Source: Hyphomicrobiales bacterium (GTDB taxonomy: Bacteria; Pseudomonadota; Alphaproteobacteria; Rhizobiales; Rhizobiaceae). Taken from it: 64,000 bases of DNA. Location of the stretch: assembly GCA_024225445.1 (NCBI GenBank), contig JAAEMP010000144.1, forward strand, positions 1 to 64,000, in the 5' to 3' direction. Below the pieces are notes generated by a model. It did no database searches. It saw only the letters and a list, made by a program, of their open reading frames with translations, and had not been told where the DNA came from. Each line of letters opens with the position of its first letter. Positions within the stretch are counted from its first letter, which is position 1. The position numbers and the translations under genes are program-made. Of the stretch, positions 55,760-64,000 are shown one piece after another.

Positions 55760-56335
55760 ATGAGAGACGGCTCAACCACCCTTATCGCACCACAGCCCAA
55801 AGGTATTGTCGATCCTGCAACAGGAAAACCCATCGGCAGTGACGGAATGTTTTTTGGTGAAATAAGTGATGAACTGGCGGATAAAGGATTTCTTGTTACC
55901 TCAACGGACGAACTGATCACCTGGGCCCGTACTGGCTCTTTGATGTGGATGACGTTTGGACTGGCTTGTTGTGCAGTTGAAATGATTCAAATGTCGATGC
56001 CGCGATACGATGCGGAGCGTTTTGGCTTTGCACCCCGCGCATCCCCGCGCCAATCCGATGTGATGATTGTTGCTGGCACATTAACCAACAAAATGGCTCC
56101 GGCATTGCGCAAAGTTTACGATCAGATGCCGGAACCACGATATGTGATATCAATGGGTTCGTGTGCAAATGGTGGCGGATATTACCACTACTCTTATTCG
56201 GTTGTGCGTGGATGTGATCGAATCGTGCCGGTGGATATATATGTTCCTGGCTGTCCGCCGACTGCTGAAGCCTTGTTATATGGTGTTATGCTATTGCAAC
56301 GTAAAATTCGCCGCACCGGCACCATTGAACGCTAG
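55760..56335 (+). CDS. nuoB: NADH-quinone oxidoreductase subunit B
   Basis: The 191-residue product holds the N2 [4Fe-4S] cluster ligands: G-L-A-C-C near 73, G-S-C near 137, and V-P-G-C-P-P near 167. This centre passes electrons to quinone. nuoC follows 11 bp later. The 105-bp gap after nuoA has no recognisable gene. Confidence 0.97.
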   Translation: MRDGSTTLIAPQPKGIVDPATGKPIGSDGMFFGEISDELADKGFLVTSTDELITWARTGSLMWMTFGLACCAVEMIQMSMPRYDAERFGFAPRASPRQSDVMIVAGTLTNKMAPALRKVYDQMPEPRYVISMGSCANGGGYYHYSYSVVRGCDRIVPVDIYVPGCPPTAEALLYGVMLLQRKIRRTGTIER

Positions 56336-56346
56336 GGACATCGAAG

Positions 56347-56976
56347 ATGAGTGAAGTTGAATATCACGATATCCTGTCAGAACTGGCCAAACATGTTGCT
56401 GGAGAACTCGGTGAAACCGTGACCAGTTGGCAAATTGCTTTTGGTGAATTGAACGTCAATTTAAAAAGGCAGGATGTAATTGGGGCGATGCGTTTTTTAC
56501 GTGATGATAAACGCACTAATTTCGTATGCTTTATCGATTTGTGTGGTGTGGATTATCCCGAGCGTGAAGCGCGTTTTGACGTGGTCTACCACTTGCTTAG
56601 CCCCAAAAACAACACCCGTATCCGCCTTCGTGTACAAACGGATGAAGAAACCCCGGTGCCCAGTATTACAGGCATTTATCCTGGAGCAGGATGGTTTGAA
56701 CGTGAAGCTTACGACATGTATGGCATCCTGTTTACCGGTCATCCGGATTTACGTCGCCTGTTGACCGATTATGGTTTTGACGGTCATCCGCTAAGAAAAG
56801 ATTTCCCGCTGACCGGTCATGTGGAAACACGCTATGACGATGAGTTGAAGCGAGTGGTTTACGAACCCGTGGAATTGCGACAGGAATTCAGAAATTTTGA
56901 TTTTCTCTCACCCTGGGAAGGCACCCAATACGATCTGCCAAACGAAGATGTCGGCAGTGACAAGGGGAGCAAATAG
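56347..56976 (+). CDS. nuoC: NADH-quinone oxidoreductase subunit C
   Basis: The 209-residue product has the 30-kDa subunit signature E-R-E-A-Y-D-M-Y-G near 118 and [19 protein letters not shown] near 136. It binds NuoB and NuoD in the connecting arm. Separate from nuoD, unlike the fused form of E. coli. Confidence 0.97.
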   Translation: MSEVEYHDILSELAKHVAGELGETVTSWQIAFGELNVNLKRQDVIGAMRFLRDDKRTNFVCFIDLCGVDYPEREARFDVVYHLLSPKNNTRIRLRVQTDEETPVPSITGIYPGAGWFEREAYDMYGILFTGHPDLRRLLTDYGFDGHPLRKDFPLTGHVETRYDDELKRVVYEPVELRQEFRNFDFLSPWEGTQYDLPNEDVGSDKGSK

Positions 56977-56978
56977 TA

Positions 56979-58166
56979 ATGGCCGAAACCTCCGTTCGTA
57001 ATTTCAGCATCAATTTTGGCCCCCAGCACCCCGCAGCACATGGAGTATTGCGACTTGTGCTTGAACTGGATGGAGAAATTGTAGATCGCGTTGATCCGCA
57101 TATCGGTCTTCTCCATCGTGGCACTGAAAAATTGATGGAGTACAAGTCCTATCTGCAGGCAGTGCCCTATCTTGATCGTCTGGACTACGTTGCGCCAATG
57201 AACCAGGAGCATGCTTTTGCTCTGGGCGTCGAAAAATTACTGGATATTGGTGTGCCGCGCCGCGGGCAGCTTATTCGCATATTATACAGTGAAATTGGAC
57301 GCATATTGTCCCACTTGCTGAATGTAACTACCCAGGCCTTGGATGTTGGCGCTCTGACCCCCCCATTATGGGGATTTGAAGAACGTGAAAAGCTGATGGT
57401 ATTTTATGAGCGTGCCTGTGGCGCACGTTTGCATTCTGCCTATTTTCGTCCCGGTGGCGTACACCAGGACCTGCCCCAGGATCTGATCGATGATATCGAA
57501 GCCTGGTGCGATCCTTTTTTGAAAGTGTGTGATGATATCGAAGGTCTTTTGACCGACAATCGCATTTTCAAACAGCGTAATGTCGATATCGGTGTTGTCA
57601 GTCTTGATGATGCATGGGCTAGAGGATTTTCAGGCGTCATGGTCCGCGGTTCGGGTGCAGTGTGGGATTTGCGCAAAAACCAGCCTTATGAATGCTATGA
57701 CGAATTCGAGTTTGATATCCCGATTGGTAAGAACGGCGACTGTTATGACCGTTATCTGATCCGTATGATGGAAATGCGCCAATCGGCATCAATCATGAAA
57801 CAGGCAATCAAAAAACTGAACGATGAGGGCCCGGGCCCTGTTTCTTCACTTGATGGCCGCATCGTTCCACCAAAACGCTCGCAAATGAAGCGTTCCATGG
57901 AAAGTCTTATCCAGCATTTCAAACTGCATACCGAGGGCTACAAAGTGCCCGAAGGTGAGGTTTATACAGCAGTGGAAGCACCCAAGGGTGAATTCGGAGT
58001 TTATCTCGTATCAGATGGGTCAAATCGGCCCTATCGTTGCAAAATCAAGGCACCAGGGTTTTCCCATCTGCAGGCACTGGATTTTCTTTGCCGAGGGCAC
58101 CAACTGGCCGATGTTTCAGCCGTGATAGGGTCGATTGATGTCGTATTTGGTGAGGTGGACAGGTAA
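56979..58166 (+). CDS. nuoD: NADH-quinone oxidoreductase subunit D
   Basis: The 395-residue product has the 49-kDa subunit pattern: [10 protein letters not shown] near 13 and H-R-G-T-E-K near 47, forming the quinone pocket with NuoB. The ending [12 protein letters not shown] is typical. Its stop TAA overlaps the ATG of a 16-codon frame (TAATG). Confidence 0.97.
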   Translation: MAETSVRNFSINFGPQHPAAHGVLRLVLELDGEIVDRVDPHIGLLHRGTEKLMEYKSYLQAVPYLDRLDYVAPMNQEHAFALGVEKLLDIGVPRRGQLIRILYSEIGRILSHLLNVTTQALDVGALTPPLWGFEEREKLMVFYERACGARLHSAYFRPGGVHQDLPQDLIDDIEAWCDPFLKVCDDIEGLLTDNRIFKQRNVDIGVVSLDDAWARGFSGVMVRGSGAVWDLRKNQPYECYDEFEFDIPIGKNGDCYDRYLIRMMEMRQSASIMKQAIKKLNDEGPGPVSSLDGRIVPPKRSQMKRSMESLIQHFKLHTEGYKVPEGEVYTAVEAPKGEFGVYLVSDGSNRPYRCKIKAPGFSHLQALDFLCRGHQLADVSAVIGSIDVVFGEVDR

Positions 58167-58216
58167 TGAGTAACAGTAATTTCATAGCAAGCAATAACTT
58201 CGTGAGAACGATCTAG
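58166..58216 (+). CDS. 16-codon frame between nuoD and nuoE
   Basis: ATG at 58166 overlaps the nuoD stop and the TAG at 58214-58216 abuts the nuoE ATG. The peptide begins M-S-N-S-N-F-I-A-S. It may only carry ribosomes from nuoD to nuoE, or be chance. No ribosome-binding site of its own is seen. Confidence 0.25.
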   Translation: MSNSNFIASNNFVRTI

Positions 58217-59230
58217 ATGTCAGCACGTCGATTAGCACAGGACAGTCTCCAGCCCGCTTCATTCAAGTTCAATGCTGCGAATGCAAAATGGGCTCGTGAA
58301 ACAATAAGAAGATACCCTAAAGGGCGCCAGGCTTCCGCCGTGATTCCTTTGCTGATGCGGGCTCAGGATCAGGATGGCTGGGTTACCAAAGCTTCCATTG
58401 AAACGATGGCTGATATGCTGAATATGCCCTATATCCGGGTATTGGAAGTCGCCACATTTTATACCCAGTTTCAATTGCAACCGGTTGGCACCAAGGCACA
58501 TATACAGGTTTGTGGTACCACACCCTGCATGCTGCGCGGGGCGGGCGATTTGATCGCCGTGTGCAAGAAGAAAATCTCTCAGCAACCATTTGAAACCAAT
58601 GAAGATGGCACCCTTTCCTGGGAAGAGGTTGAATGTCAGGGTGCCTGCGTTAATGCACCAATGATCATGGTATTTAAAGACACATATGAAGACCTCAGTG
58701 CTGACAGGCTGGAAGAGATTATCGATGCATTTCAATCCGGTGAAGGCGACAAGATCAAACCTGGTACCCAGATAGAGCGTATAAATTCTGCGCCTTTTGG
58801 AGGTTTAACCGCTCTGACCACCGATCCCAATGTAAAAAAAGCGCAATCATCAGGTCGCAGTAATAACACTTCGAAAGTGGCAACTGCCAAGTCAACATCG
58901 CGGGCAGGTAGCACGAAACCGGTGAAAGCTGCACCCGTTGCAAATCTTGACGACAAAAATCGCCCTAAAAGCATCGAGAAGCCCAAACAGGCTGATGATC
59001 TCAAGTTGATTTCCGGTGTTGGCCCCAAGCTTGAGGGGGTATTGCACACCCTGGGTATATACACATTTTCGCAGATTGCCGGCTGGAAAAAAGCTGAGCG
59101 CGAATGGGTGGATATCTACCTGAAATTCAAGGGAAGAATAGAACGTGATCTGTGGATCAAACAGGCAAAGGCTTTGGCCAGGGGCGGTCGCGAAGAATAT
59201 GTGAAAGTTTTTGGCAAAGAGCCAAGATAG
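58217..59230 (+). CDS. nuoE: NADH-quinone oxidoreductase subunit E with helix-hairpin-helix tail
   Basis: The 337-residue product has the 24-kDa thioredoxin-like domain (about 15-170) with [2Fe-2S] ligands C-G-T-T-P-C near 95 and C-Q-G-A-C near 139. A Lys/Ser/Ala-rich linker (about 205-250) follows, then a domain with L-K-L-I-S-G-V-G-P-K-L near 260, a helix-hairpin-helix known in alphaproteobacterial NuoE. The tail is about 160 residues longer than E. coli NuoE. It works with NuoF in the NADH-oxidising module. Confidence 0.95.
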   Translation: MSARRLAQDSLQPASFKFNAANAKWARETIRRYPKGRQASAVIPLLMRAQDQDGWVTKASIETMADMLNMPYIRVLEVATFYTQFQLQPVGTKAHIQVCGTTPCMLRGAGDLIAVCKKKISQQPFETNEDGTLSWEEVECQGACVNAPMIMVFKDTYEDLSADRLEEIIDAFQSGEGDKIKPGTQIERINSAPFGGLTALTTDPNVKKAQSSGRSNNTSKVATAKSTSRAGSTKPVKAAPVANLDDKNRPKSIEKPKQADDLKLISGVGPKLEGVLHTLGIYTFSQIAGWKKAEREWVDIYLKFKGRIERDLWIKQAKALARGGREEYVKVFGKEPR

Positions 59231-59297
59231 AATTTTGAGATTTGAAAATTTCCACCCGTTACCGGTGGCACTAAACGAGAATGGAAAAGCGTGAGAT

Positions 59298-60614
59298 ATG
59301 TTACAGGATAAAGACCGCATATTCACCAATATTTACGGCATTCATGAGCGTTCGCTAAAGGGCGCTATCGCCCGTGGGCAGTGGGATGGGACTAAAGGGT
59401 TTGTCGATCAGGGTCGTGACTGGATCATTGACCAGATCAAGGGTTCCGGTCTGCGCGGGCGTGGTGGGGCCGGTTTTCCTACTGGTTTGAAATGGTCATT
59501 CATGCCAAAGGAAAGTGATGGACGCCCAAGTTACCTTGTTGTTAATGCAGATGAATCGGAGCCCGGCACCTGTAAAGACCGTGATATTATGCGTCACGAC
59601 CCCCATATTCTGGTGGAAGGCTGCCTGATCGCCGGTTTCGCTATGGGGGCACATCATTGTTACATCTATGTTCGCGGTGAGTTTGTGAGAGAACGTGAGG
59701 CACTGCAGCGGGCAATTGATGAATGTTACGAAGCCGGGTTGATCGGCAAAGGCAATAAACATGGCTGGGATTACGACATTGTTGTTCACCATGGAGCCGG
59801 GGCCTATATCTGCGGTGAGGAAACCGCTTTACTGGAAAGCCTGGAGGGTAAGAAAGGTCAACCACGCCTGAAACCGCCATTTCCGGCAAATGTTGGTCTT
59901 TACGGCTGTCCGACGACTGTCAATAACGTGGAATCGATTGCCGTAACACCAACAATCCTGCGCCGCGGTTCTTCTTGGTTCAATGCATTTGGTGCAGAGC
60001 GAAATTCGGGAACCAAACTGTTTTCCATATCCGGCCATGTCGAGCGTCCGTGTACAGTGGAAGAGGCGATGTCGATACCTTTCCGTGAGCTGATTGAAAC
60101 CCATTGTGGTGGCATTCGCGGCGGCTGGGATAACCTGCTGGCAGTTATTCCCGGCGGTTCGTCGGTGCGTTGCGTACCAGGTGCGGACATCGTTGATTGC
60201 CCGATGGATTTCGATTCACTGATGGCGCATAAATCCGGCCTTGGAACTGCAGCAGTAATCGTGATGGACAAATCCACAGATATCGTGCGCGCAATTGCCA
60301 GACTGGCATATTTTTACAAGCATGAAAGTTGCGGACAGTGTACCCCTTGCCGTGAAGGTACCGGATGGATGTGGCGAGTATTGACCAGAATGGTTGACGG
60401 GCGAGCCGAGAAAAAAGAGATCGACATGCTACTGGAAGTATCAAAACAGGTCGAGGGACATACAATTTGTGCATTGGGAGATGCTGCGGCATGGCCGGTA
60501 CAGGGACTGATTACCCATTTCCGTGGTGAAATTGAACGCAGAATTGACGAATACTCCTATCGTTCCACCTCGGACGGAGCAGTGAGTGACAAGGTGTTGG
60601 AGGCAGCGGAGTAG
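59298..60614 (+). CDS. nuoF: NADH-quinone oxidoreductase subunit F
   Basis: The 438-residue product has the 51-kDa features: [10 protein letters not shown] near 56 (NADH site), E-S-E-P-G-T near 83 (FMN), [12 protein letters not shown] near 167, and the N3 cluster C-G-Q-C-x-P-C-R near 346. It oxidises NADH. nuoG follows 4 bp after the stop. Confidence 0.97.
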   Translation: MLQDKDRIFTNIYGIHERSLKGAIARGQWDGTKGFVDQGRDWIIDQIKGSGLRGRGGAGFPTGLKWSFMPKESDGRPSYLVVNADESEPGTCKDRDIMRHDPHILVEGCLIAGFAMGAHHCYIYVRGEFVREREALQRAIDECYEAGLIGKGNKHGWDYDIVVHHGAGAYICGEETALLESLEGKKGQPRLKPPFPANVGLYGCPTTVNNVESIAVTPTILRRGSSWFNAFGAERNSGTKLFSISGHVERPCTVEEAMSIPFRELIETHCGGIRGGWDNLLAVIPGGSSVRCVPGADIVDCPMDFDSLMAHKSGLGTAAVIVMDKSTDIVRAIARLAYFYKHESCGQCTPCREGTGWMWRVLTRMVDGRAEKKEIDMLLEVSKQVEGHTICALGDAAAWPVQGLITHFRGEIERRIDEYSYRSTSDGAVSDKVLEAAE

Positions 60615-60618
60615 GGAC

Positions 60619-62706
60619 ATGGCAAAAATAGTCATTGACGGAAACGAAATTGAAGTGCCCGATCACTATACCCTGCTGCAGGCTTGTGAAGCAGCCGGTG
60701 CTGAAGTGCCACGGTTTTGTTTCCACGAACGCTTGTCGATTGCCGGCAATTGCCGCATGTGCCTGGTCGAAGTCAAAGGCGGCCCGCCAAAACCGCAAGC
60801 CAGTTGTGCGGTAGGGGTGCGCGATTGTCGTCCAGGTCCCAATGGTGAACCTCCTGAAGTCCTGACCAAGTCTGCGATGGTCAAGAAAGCCCGTGAAGGA
60901 GTGATGGAGTTTTTGCTTATCAACCACCCATTGGATTGTCCTATTTGCGATCAGGGTGGTGAATGTGATCTTCAGGATCAGGCCATGGCATATGGTATCA
61001 ACAAGGACCGGTTTGTTGAAAACAAGCGTGCCGTTGTAGATAAATATATTGGGCCGCTTGTCCGCACCAAAATGACTCGTTGTATTCATTGTACCCGCTG
61101 CGTGCGATTTACCACAGAAATTGCAGGTATCTCTGAACTGGGTCTGCTGGGCCGTGGTGAAGATGCCCAGATTTCAACCTATATGGAAAAAGCTCTAACC
61201 AGTGAATTGCAGGGTAATGTTATCGACCTTTGTCCGGTTGGGGCTCTGACGTCTCGTCCTTACCAGGATACAGCAAGACCCTGGGAACTGAACAAGACCG
61301 AGAGCATCGATGTTATGGATGCGGTTGGTTCAAACATACGCGTTGATGCGAGGGGCCGTGAGGTTATGCGCATCATGCCGCGTTTGAATGAAGCGGTAAA
61401 TGAAGAGTGGATTTCCGATAAAACCCGTTTTGTTTGGGATGGTTTGCGTACACAGCGTCTTGACCAACCTTATGTTCGCAAAAACGGCAAGCTGTTGGCG
61501 GCTGGCTGGAACGAGGCATTTGAGGCAATCAAGACAAAAATAGCAGATATAAAGCCTGCCAGAATTGGGGCAATTGCCGGCGATTTATCCAGTGTCGAGG
61601 ATATGTTTGCACTGAAATCGCTGATGGGCATGATCGGTTCAAAGAACTTCGATTGCCGTGAACCCGGCAATGTTACTGATCCGGCCAATGGTCGGGCCAG
61701 CTATCTGTTCAACACAACGATAGACGGTATTGAAGAATCGGATGCCTTGCTGATTATCGGTTCAGATCCACGTATAGAAGCGTCTATTCTTAATGCCAGA
61801 ATTCGAAAACGTTCAAAAAAGGGCGATTACCCGATTGGTGTTGTCGGTGAAGTATCTGATCTGCGTTATAATTACACCTCACTGGGTGCAGAGGCCGGTA
61901 TTGTCAAGGATTTGCTATCTGGTAAAAACAAATTTGTTTCAAAATTGAAGCGTGCAAAAAAACCGATGATTATTATCGGTCAAAGTGCATTAAACCGGTC
62001 TGACAGTGAGGCTTTACTGAAAAATGCCGCCGAGCTGGCGGTGCAGGTGAAAGCTGTATCCAAGGACTGGAATGGATTCAATGTTCTCCAAATGGCTGCT
62101 TCACGTGTAGGTGGCCTGGATATCGGATTTGTCCCGCCAGCAGGCGGCAATGCAACTGCCGCAATTATGGAATCCTCGGATCTGACTTTCTTGCTAGGTG
62201 CAGATGAGCTGGATATGAGTTCACTGAAGGGGTTTGTTGTCTATATCGGCACCCATGGAGACAGAGGCGCCCATCGGGCAGATGTGATATTACCGGCCTC
62301 AACTTATACGGAAAAATCCGGCATATACGTGAATACGGAAGGTCGTGTACAAATGGGGAATCGAGCTGCATTTGCGCCCGGTGATGCGAAAGAGGATTGG
62401 GCAATTATCAGGGCGCTATCCGCTGCTCTGGATAATGCGCTGCCGTTCAACTCACTTGGTCAATTGCGAGACCTTGTTTTTGCTGAATATCCCCATCTGG
62501 CACAGTTTGATAGTATTGATAAAAGTGATATTGCCGATATCACCGCATTGGCTAGCAAAACCGGTAAAATCACCAAACAGCCGCTGACAAGTGCAGTGAA
62601 AGATTTTTATCTGACCAACCCGATCGCCCGGGCATCCAGGGTGATGGCTGAATGCTCGGCTTTGGCGCGAGATCAGGGCGGCGAACTGATGGATGCAGCA
62701 GAATGA
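60619..62706 (+). CDS. nuoG: NADH-quinone oxidoreductase subunit G
   Basis: The 695-residue product has the 75-kDa layout: a [2Fe-2S] domain with C-F-H, C-R-M-C and a later Cys, a [14 protein letters not shown] segment near 105, a C-I-H-C-T-R-C motif near 155, and a molybdopterin-oxidoreductase-like C-terminal part. It relays electrons through several FeS centres. ATG 60619 is preferred to the first frame start 11 codons upstream. Stop TGA is near the nuoH start. Confidence 0.96.
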   Translation: MAKIVIDGNEIEVPDHYTLLQACEAAGAEVPRFCFHERLSIAGNCRMCLVEVKGGPPKPQASCAVGVRDCRPGPNGEPPEVLTKSAMVKKAREGVMEFLLINHPLDCPICDQGGECDLQDQAMAYGINKDRFVENKRAVVDKYIGPLVRTKMTRCIHCTRCVRFTTEIAGISELGLLGRGEDAQISTYMEKALTSELQGNVIDLCPVGALTSRPYQDTARPWELNKTESIDVMDAVGSNIRVDARGREVMRIMPRLNEAVNEEWISDKTRFVWDGLRTQRLDQPYVRKNGKLLAAGWNEAFEAIKTKIADIKPARIGAIAGDLSSVEDMFALKSLMGMIGSKNFDCREPGNVTDPANGRASYLFNTTIDGIEESDALLIIGSDPRIEASILNARIRKRSKKGDYPIGVVGEVSDLRYNYTSLGAEAGIVKDLLSGKNKFVSKLKRAKKPMIIIGQSALNRSDSEALLKNAAELAVQVKAVSKDWNGFNVLQMAASRVGGLDIGFVPPAGGNATAAIMESSDLTFLLGADELDMSSLKGFVVYIGTHGDRGAHRADVILPASTYTEKSGIYVNTEGRVQMGNRAAFAPGDAKEDWAIIRALSAALDNALPFNSLGQLRDLVFAEYPHLAQFDSIDKSDIADITALASKTGKITKQPLTSAVKDFYLTNPIARASRVMAECSALARDQGGELMDAAE

Positions 62707-62734
62707 ACAAGGCTTTGAAACGGAATATAAACTG

Positions 62735-63781
62735 ATGGACCAGTTCATTGACACCTATGTGATCCCGGGCGCGATCATGATCGCCCAAAGCCTGTTGCTG
62801 CTGGTTGCCGTACTGGTTTCCACAGCGATACTTATTTATGCTGAGCGCAAGATATGGGCAGCAGTCCACATGCGTCGCGGGCCGAATGTAGTTGGACCAT
62901 GGGGCGTTATGCAGCCTTTTGCCGACTTCCTGAAATTCCTTCTGAAAGAGCCGGTAATTCCTGCGAGTGCCAGCAAAATCGTTTTTGTGATTGGCCCTCT
63001 CGTGTCCGTGACATTAGCACTTGCCGCATGGGCGGTTATACCTGTCAATCAAAACTGGGTAGTGGCAGACGTAAACATCGGGATTTTGTACATATTTGCG
63101 GTTTCTTCCCTGGGTGTATATGGCGTGATAATGGCCGGATGGGCTTCAAATTCAAAATATGCTTTCCTTGCAGCACTGCGTTCGGCTGCTCAGATGGTTT
63201 CTTATGAAGTCTCCATAGGCTTTGTCATCATCACCGTGTTGTTATGCGTGGGGTCTCTCAATCTCACCGAAATCGTGTTGAGCCAGCGTGACGGGGCCGG
63301 CACCATGCTGGGGCTTTCTCCGTCCTTTTTGGATTGGCATTGGCTCGCGTTGTTCCCGATGTTTGTCATATTTTTTATCTCGGCCCTCGCAGAAACCAAT
63401 CGTGCTCCTTTTGATTTGCCGGAAGCAGAATCCGAATTGGTTGCCGGTTACACTGTGGAATATTCCAGTTCATTGTTCTTGCTGCAATTCTTAACGGAGC
63501 TTGTTGCAGTTCTTGCAATGTCGGCAATTACAGTGGTGCTGTTTCTTGGTGGGTGGTTGCCTCCATTGCAGATTGCACCCTTCACCTGGGTCCCCGGTGT
63601 TGTCTGGTTCCTGGCCAAGTTGTGGTCAGTAGTGTTTATGTTTTCAATGGTGAAGGCGATAGTCCCGCGCTATCGTTATGACCAGTTGATGCGCCTTGGC
63701 TGGAAAGTGTTCCTGCCAATTTCCTTGTTCATGGTATTTGCTACGGCCCTTGTACTGCAACTGACCGGATGGGCCGCGTGA
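62735..63781 (+). CDS. nuoH: NADH-quinone oxidoreductase subunit H
   Basis: The 348-residue product has eight membrane helices and NuoH signatures: A-E-R-K-I-W-A near 36, R-R-G-P-N-V-V-G near 48, and [16 protein letters not shown] near 217, the quinone-channel loop. ATG 62735 is chosen 28 bp after the nuoG stop; a start overlapping nuoG is also open but lacks support. It anchors the quinone site and first proton path. Confidence 0.96.
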   Translation: MDQFIDTYVIPGAIMIAQSLLLLVAVLVSTAILIYAERKIWAAVHMRRGPNVVGPWGVMQPFADFLKFLLKEPVIPASASKIVFVIGPLVSVTLALAAWAVIPVNQNWVVADVNIGILYIFAVSSLGVYGVIMAGWASNSKYAFLAALRSAAQMVSYEVSIGFVIITVLLCVGSLNLTEIVLSQRDGAGTMLGLSPSFLDWHWLALFPMFVIFFISALAETNRAPFDLPEAESELVAGYTVEYSSSLFLLQFLTELVAVLAMSAITVVLFLGGWLPPLQIAPFTWVPGVVWFLAKLWSVVFMFSMVKAIVPRYRYDQLMRLGWKVFLPISLFMVFATALVLQLTGWAA

Positions 63782-63806
63782 TGAAAAAATTGTGGAAAGA
63801 CAAACT

Positions 63807-64000
63807 ATGCGTATAGCACAAGCCGCAAAATCTCTTTTGTTAAAAGAATTCGTCGGTGCCTTTATTCTGGGCATGCGCTATTTGTTTGCAAAAAAAGTGA
63901 CCATTAACTACCCGTTTGAAAAGGGACCGGTCAGCCCCCGTTTTCGTGGAGAACATGCTTTACGCCGTTATCCAAATGGCGAAGAGCGTTGTATTGCCTG
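63807..64000 (+). CDS. nuoI: NADH-quinone oxidoreductase subunit I (3' end outside window)
   Basis: Sixty-four codons are visible: [11 protein letters not shown], then [23 protein letters not shown] and E-E-R-C-I-A-C, the first Cys ligands of two [4Fe-4S] clusters. This is the NuoI pattern. It starts 25 bp after nuoH and is cut by the window end. Confidence 0.95.
   Translation, partial: MRIAQAAKSLLLKEFVGAFILGMRYLFAKKVTINYPFEKGPVSPRFRGEHALRRYPNGEERCIA

Noticed and set aside
60511-61089. Minus-strand 192-codon frame over nuoF/nuoG
   Set aside because: It is a shadow of the clearly conserved nuoG FeS domain.

Overview
The window reads as chromosome of a marine or sediment-type alphaproteobacterium, probably of the Hyphomicrobiales. 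The signs are the sfsA-map-radC block, a NuoE with a long helix-hairpin-helix tail, cox/MoxR-VWA maturation genes, a bacterial transglutaminase-like cysteine peptidase, PAS_5 and PilZ proteins, and intergenic elements bounded by CTAG. Base composition is moderate (close to half GC by eye). No rRNA, tRNA or CRISPR array was found. This is inference from gene content; no search was run.

Region 1 (1-10.4 kb) is a candidate extracellular or periplasmic electron-transfer island. It holds a multiheme c cytochrome built from exact 138-bp tandem repeats (cut by the window start), a TPR plus beta-barrel outer-membrane protein, a Sel1/ankyrin repeat protein, a membrane-anchored FeS/FAD pyridine-nucleotide oxidoreductase, a CcmI-like TPR protein preceded by a 35-residue CcmF-like fragment, a membrane b-type cytochrome with two His-x13-His pairs, and an 18-CxxCH secreted cytochrome. 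Together they could make a chain from reduced nucleotide or quinol through the inner membrane and periplasm to a porin-cytochrome conduit.

Region 2 (10.4-20.3 kb) has a truncated IS110 transposase, purB, a P1 (DmpA-type) peptidase, a periplasmic binding protein, and an aerobic CO-dehydrogenase-type maturation set (MoxR ATPase, VWA protein, split XdhC pair, MocA-like nucleotidyltransferase) with no dehydrogenase subunits beside it. Next come two decayed genes: the tail of a PEP-CTERM-type protein and an acidic protein with an in-frame stop. Region 3 (20.3-29.4 kb) is housekeeping: radC, map, sfsA, an RND/MMPL exporter, small unknowns, aat, accC and accB.

Region 4 (29.7-35.2 kb, minus strand) is an Na+-NQR-like operon, nqrB-C-D-E-F-apbE-nqrM-CBS, with overlapping genes, no nqrA, and an unusually short NqrB. 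Region 5 (35.2-40.5 kb) is molybdenum-cofactor synthesis (moeA, mobA, moaA) with two transporters; it would serve a Mo enzyme of the type the cox genes mature. Region 6 (40.5-46.2 kb) has a gamma carbonic anhydrase, a BTLCP peptidase followed by a tandem-hairpin RNA with C-rich loops, a 191-bp MITE, a double-PilZ protein, a PAS_5 protein and a possible orphan small RNA.

Region 7 (46.2-53.2 kb) holds a rhomboid protease, a CBS protein, a probable lipid A or glycolipid modification group (LAB_N, GT2, ArnT-like GT39, PAP2), a DsbA-type thiol protein and a BepA-like M48 protease. Region 8 (53.9-64 kb) has an aminotransferase and the start of the complex I operon, nuoA-I, running off the right edge.
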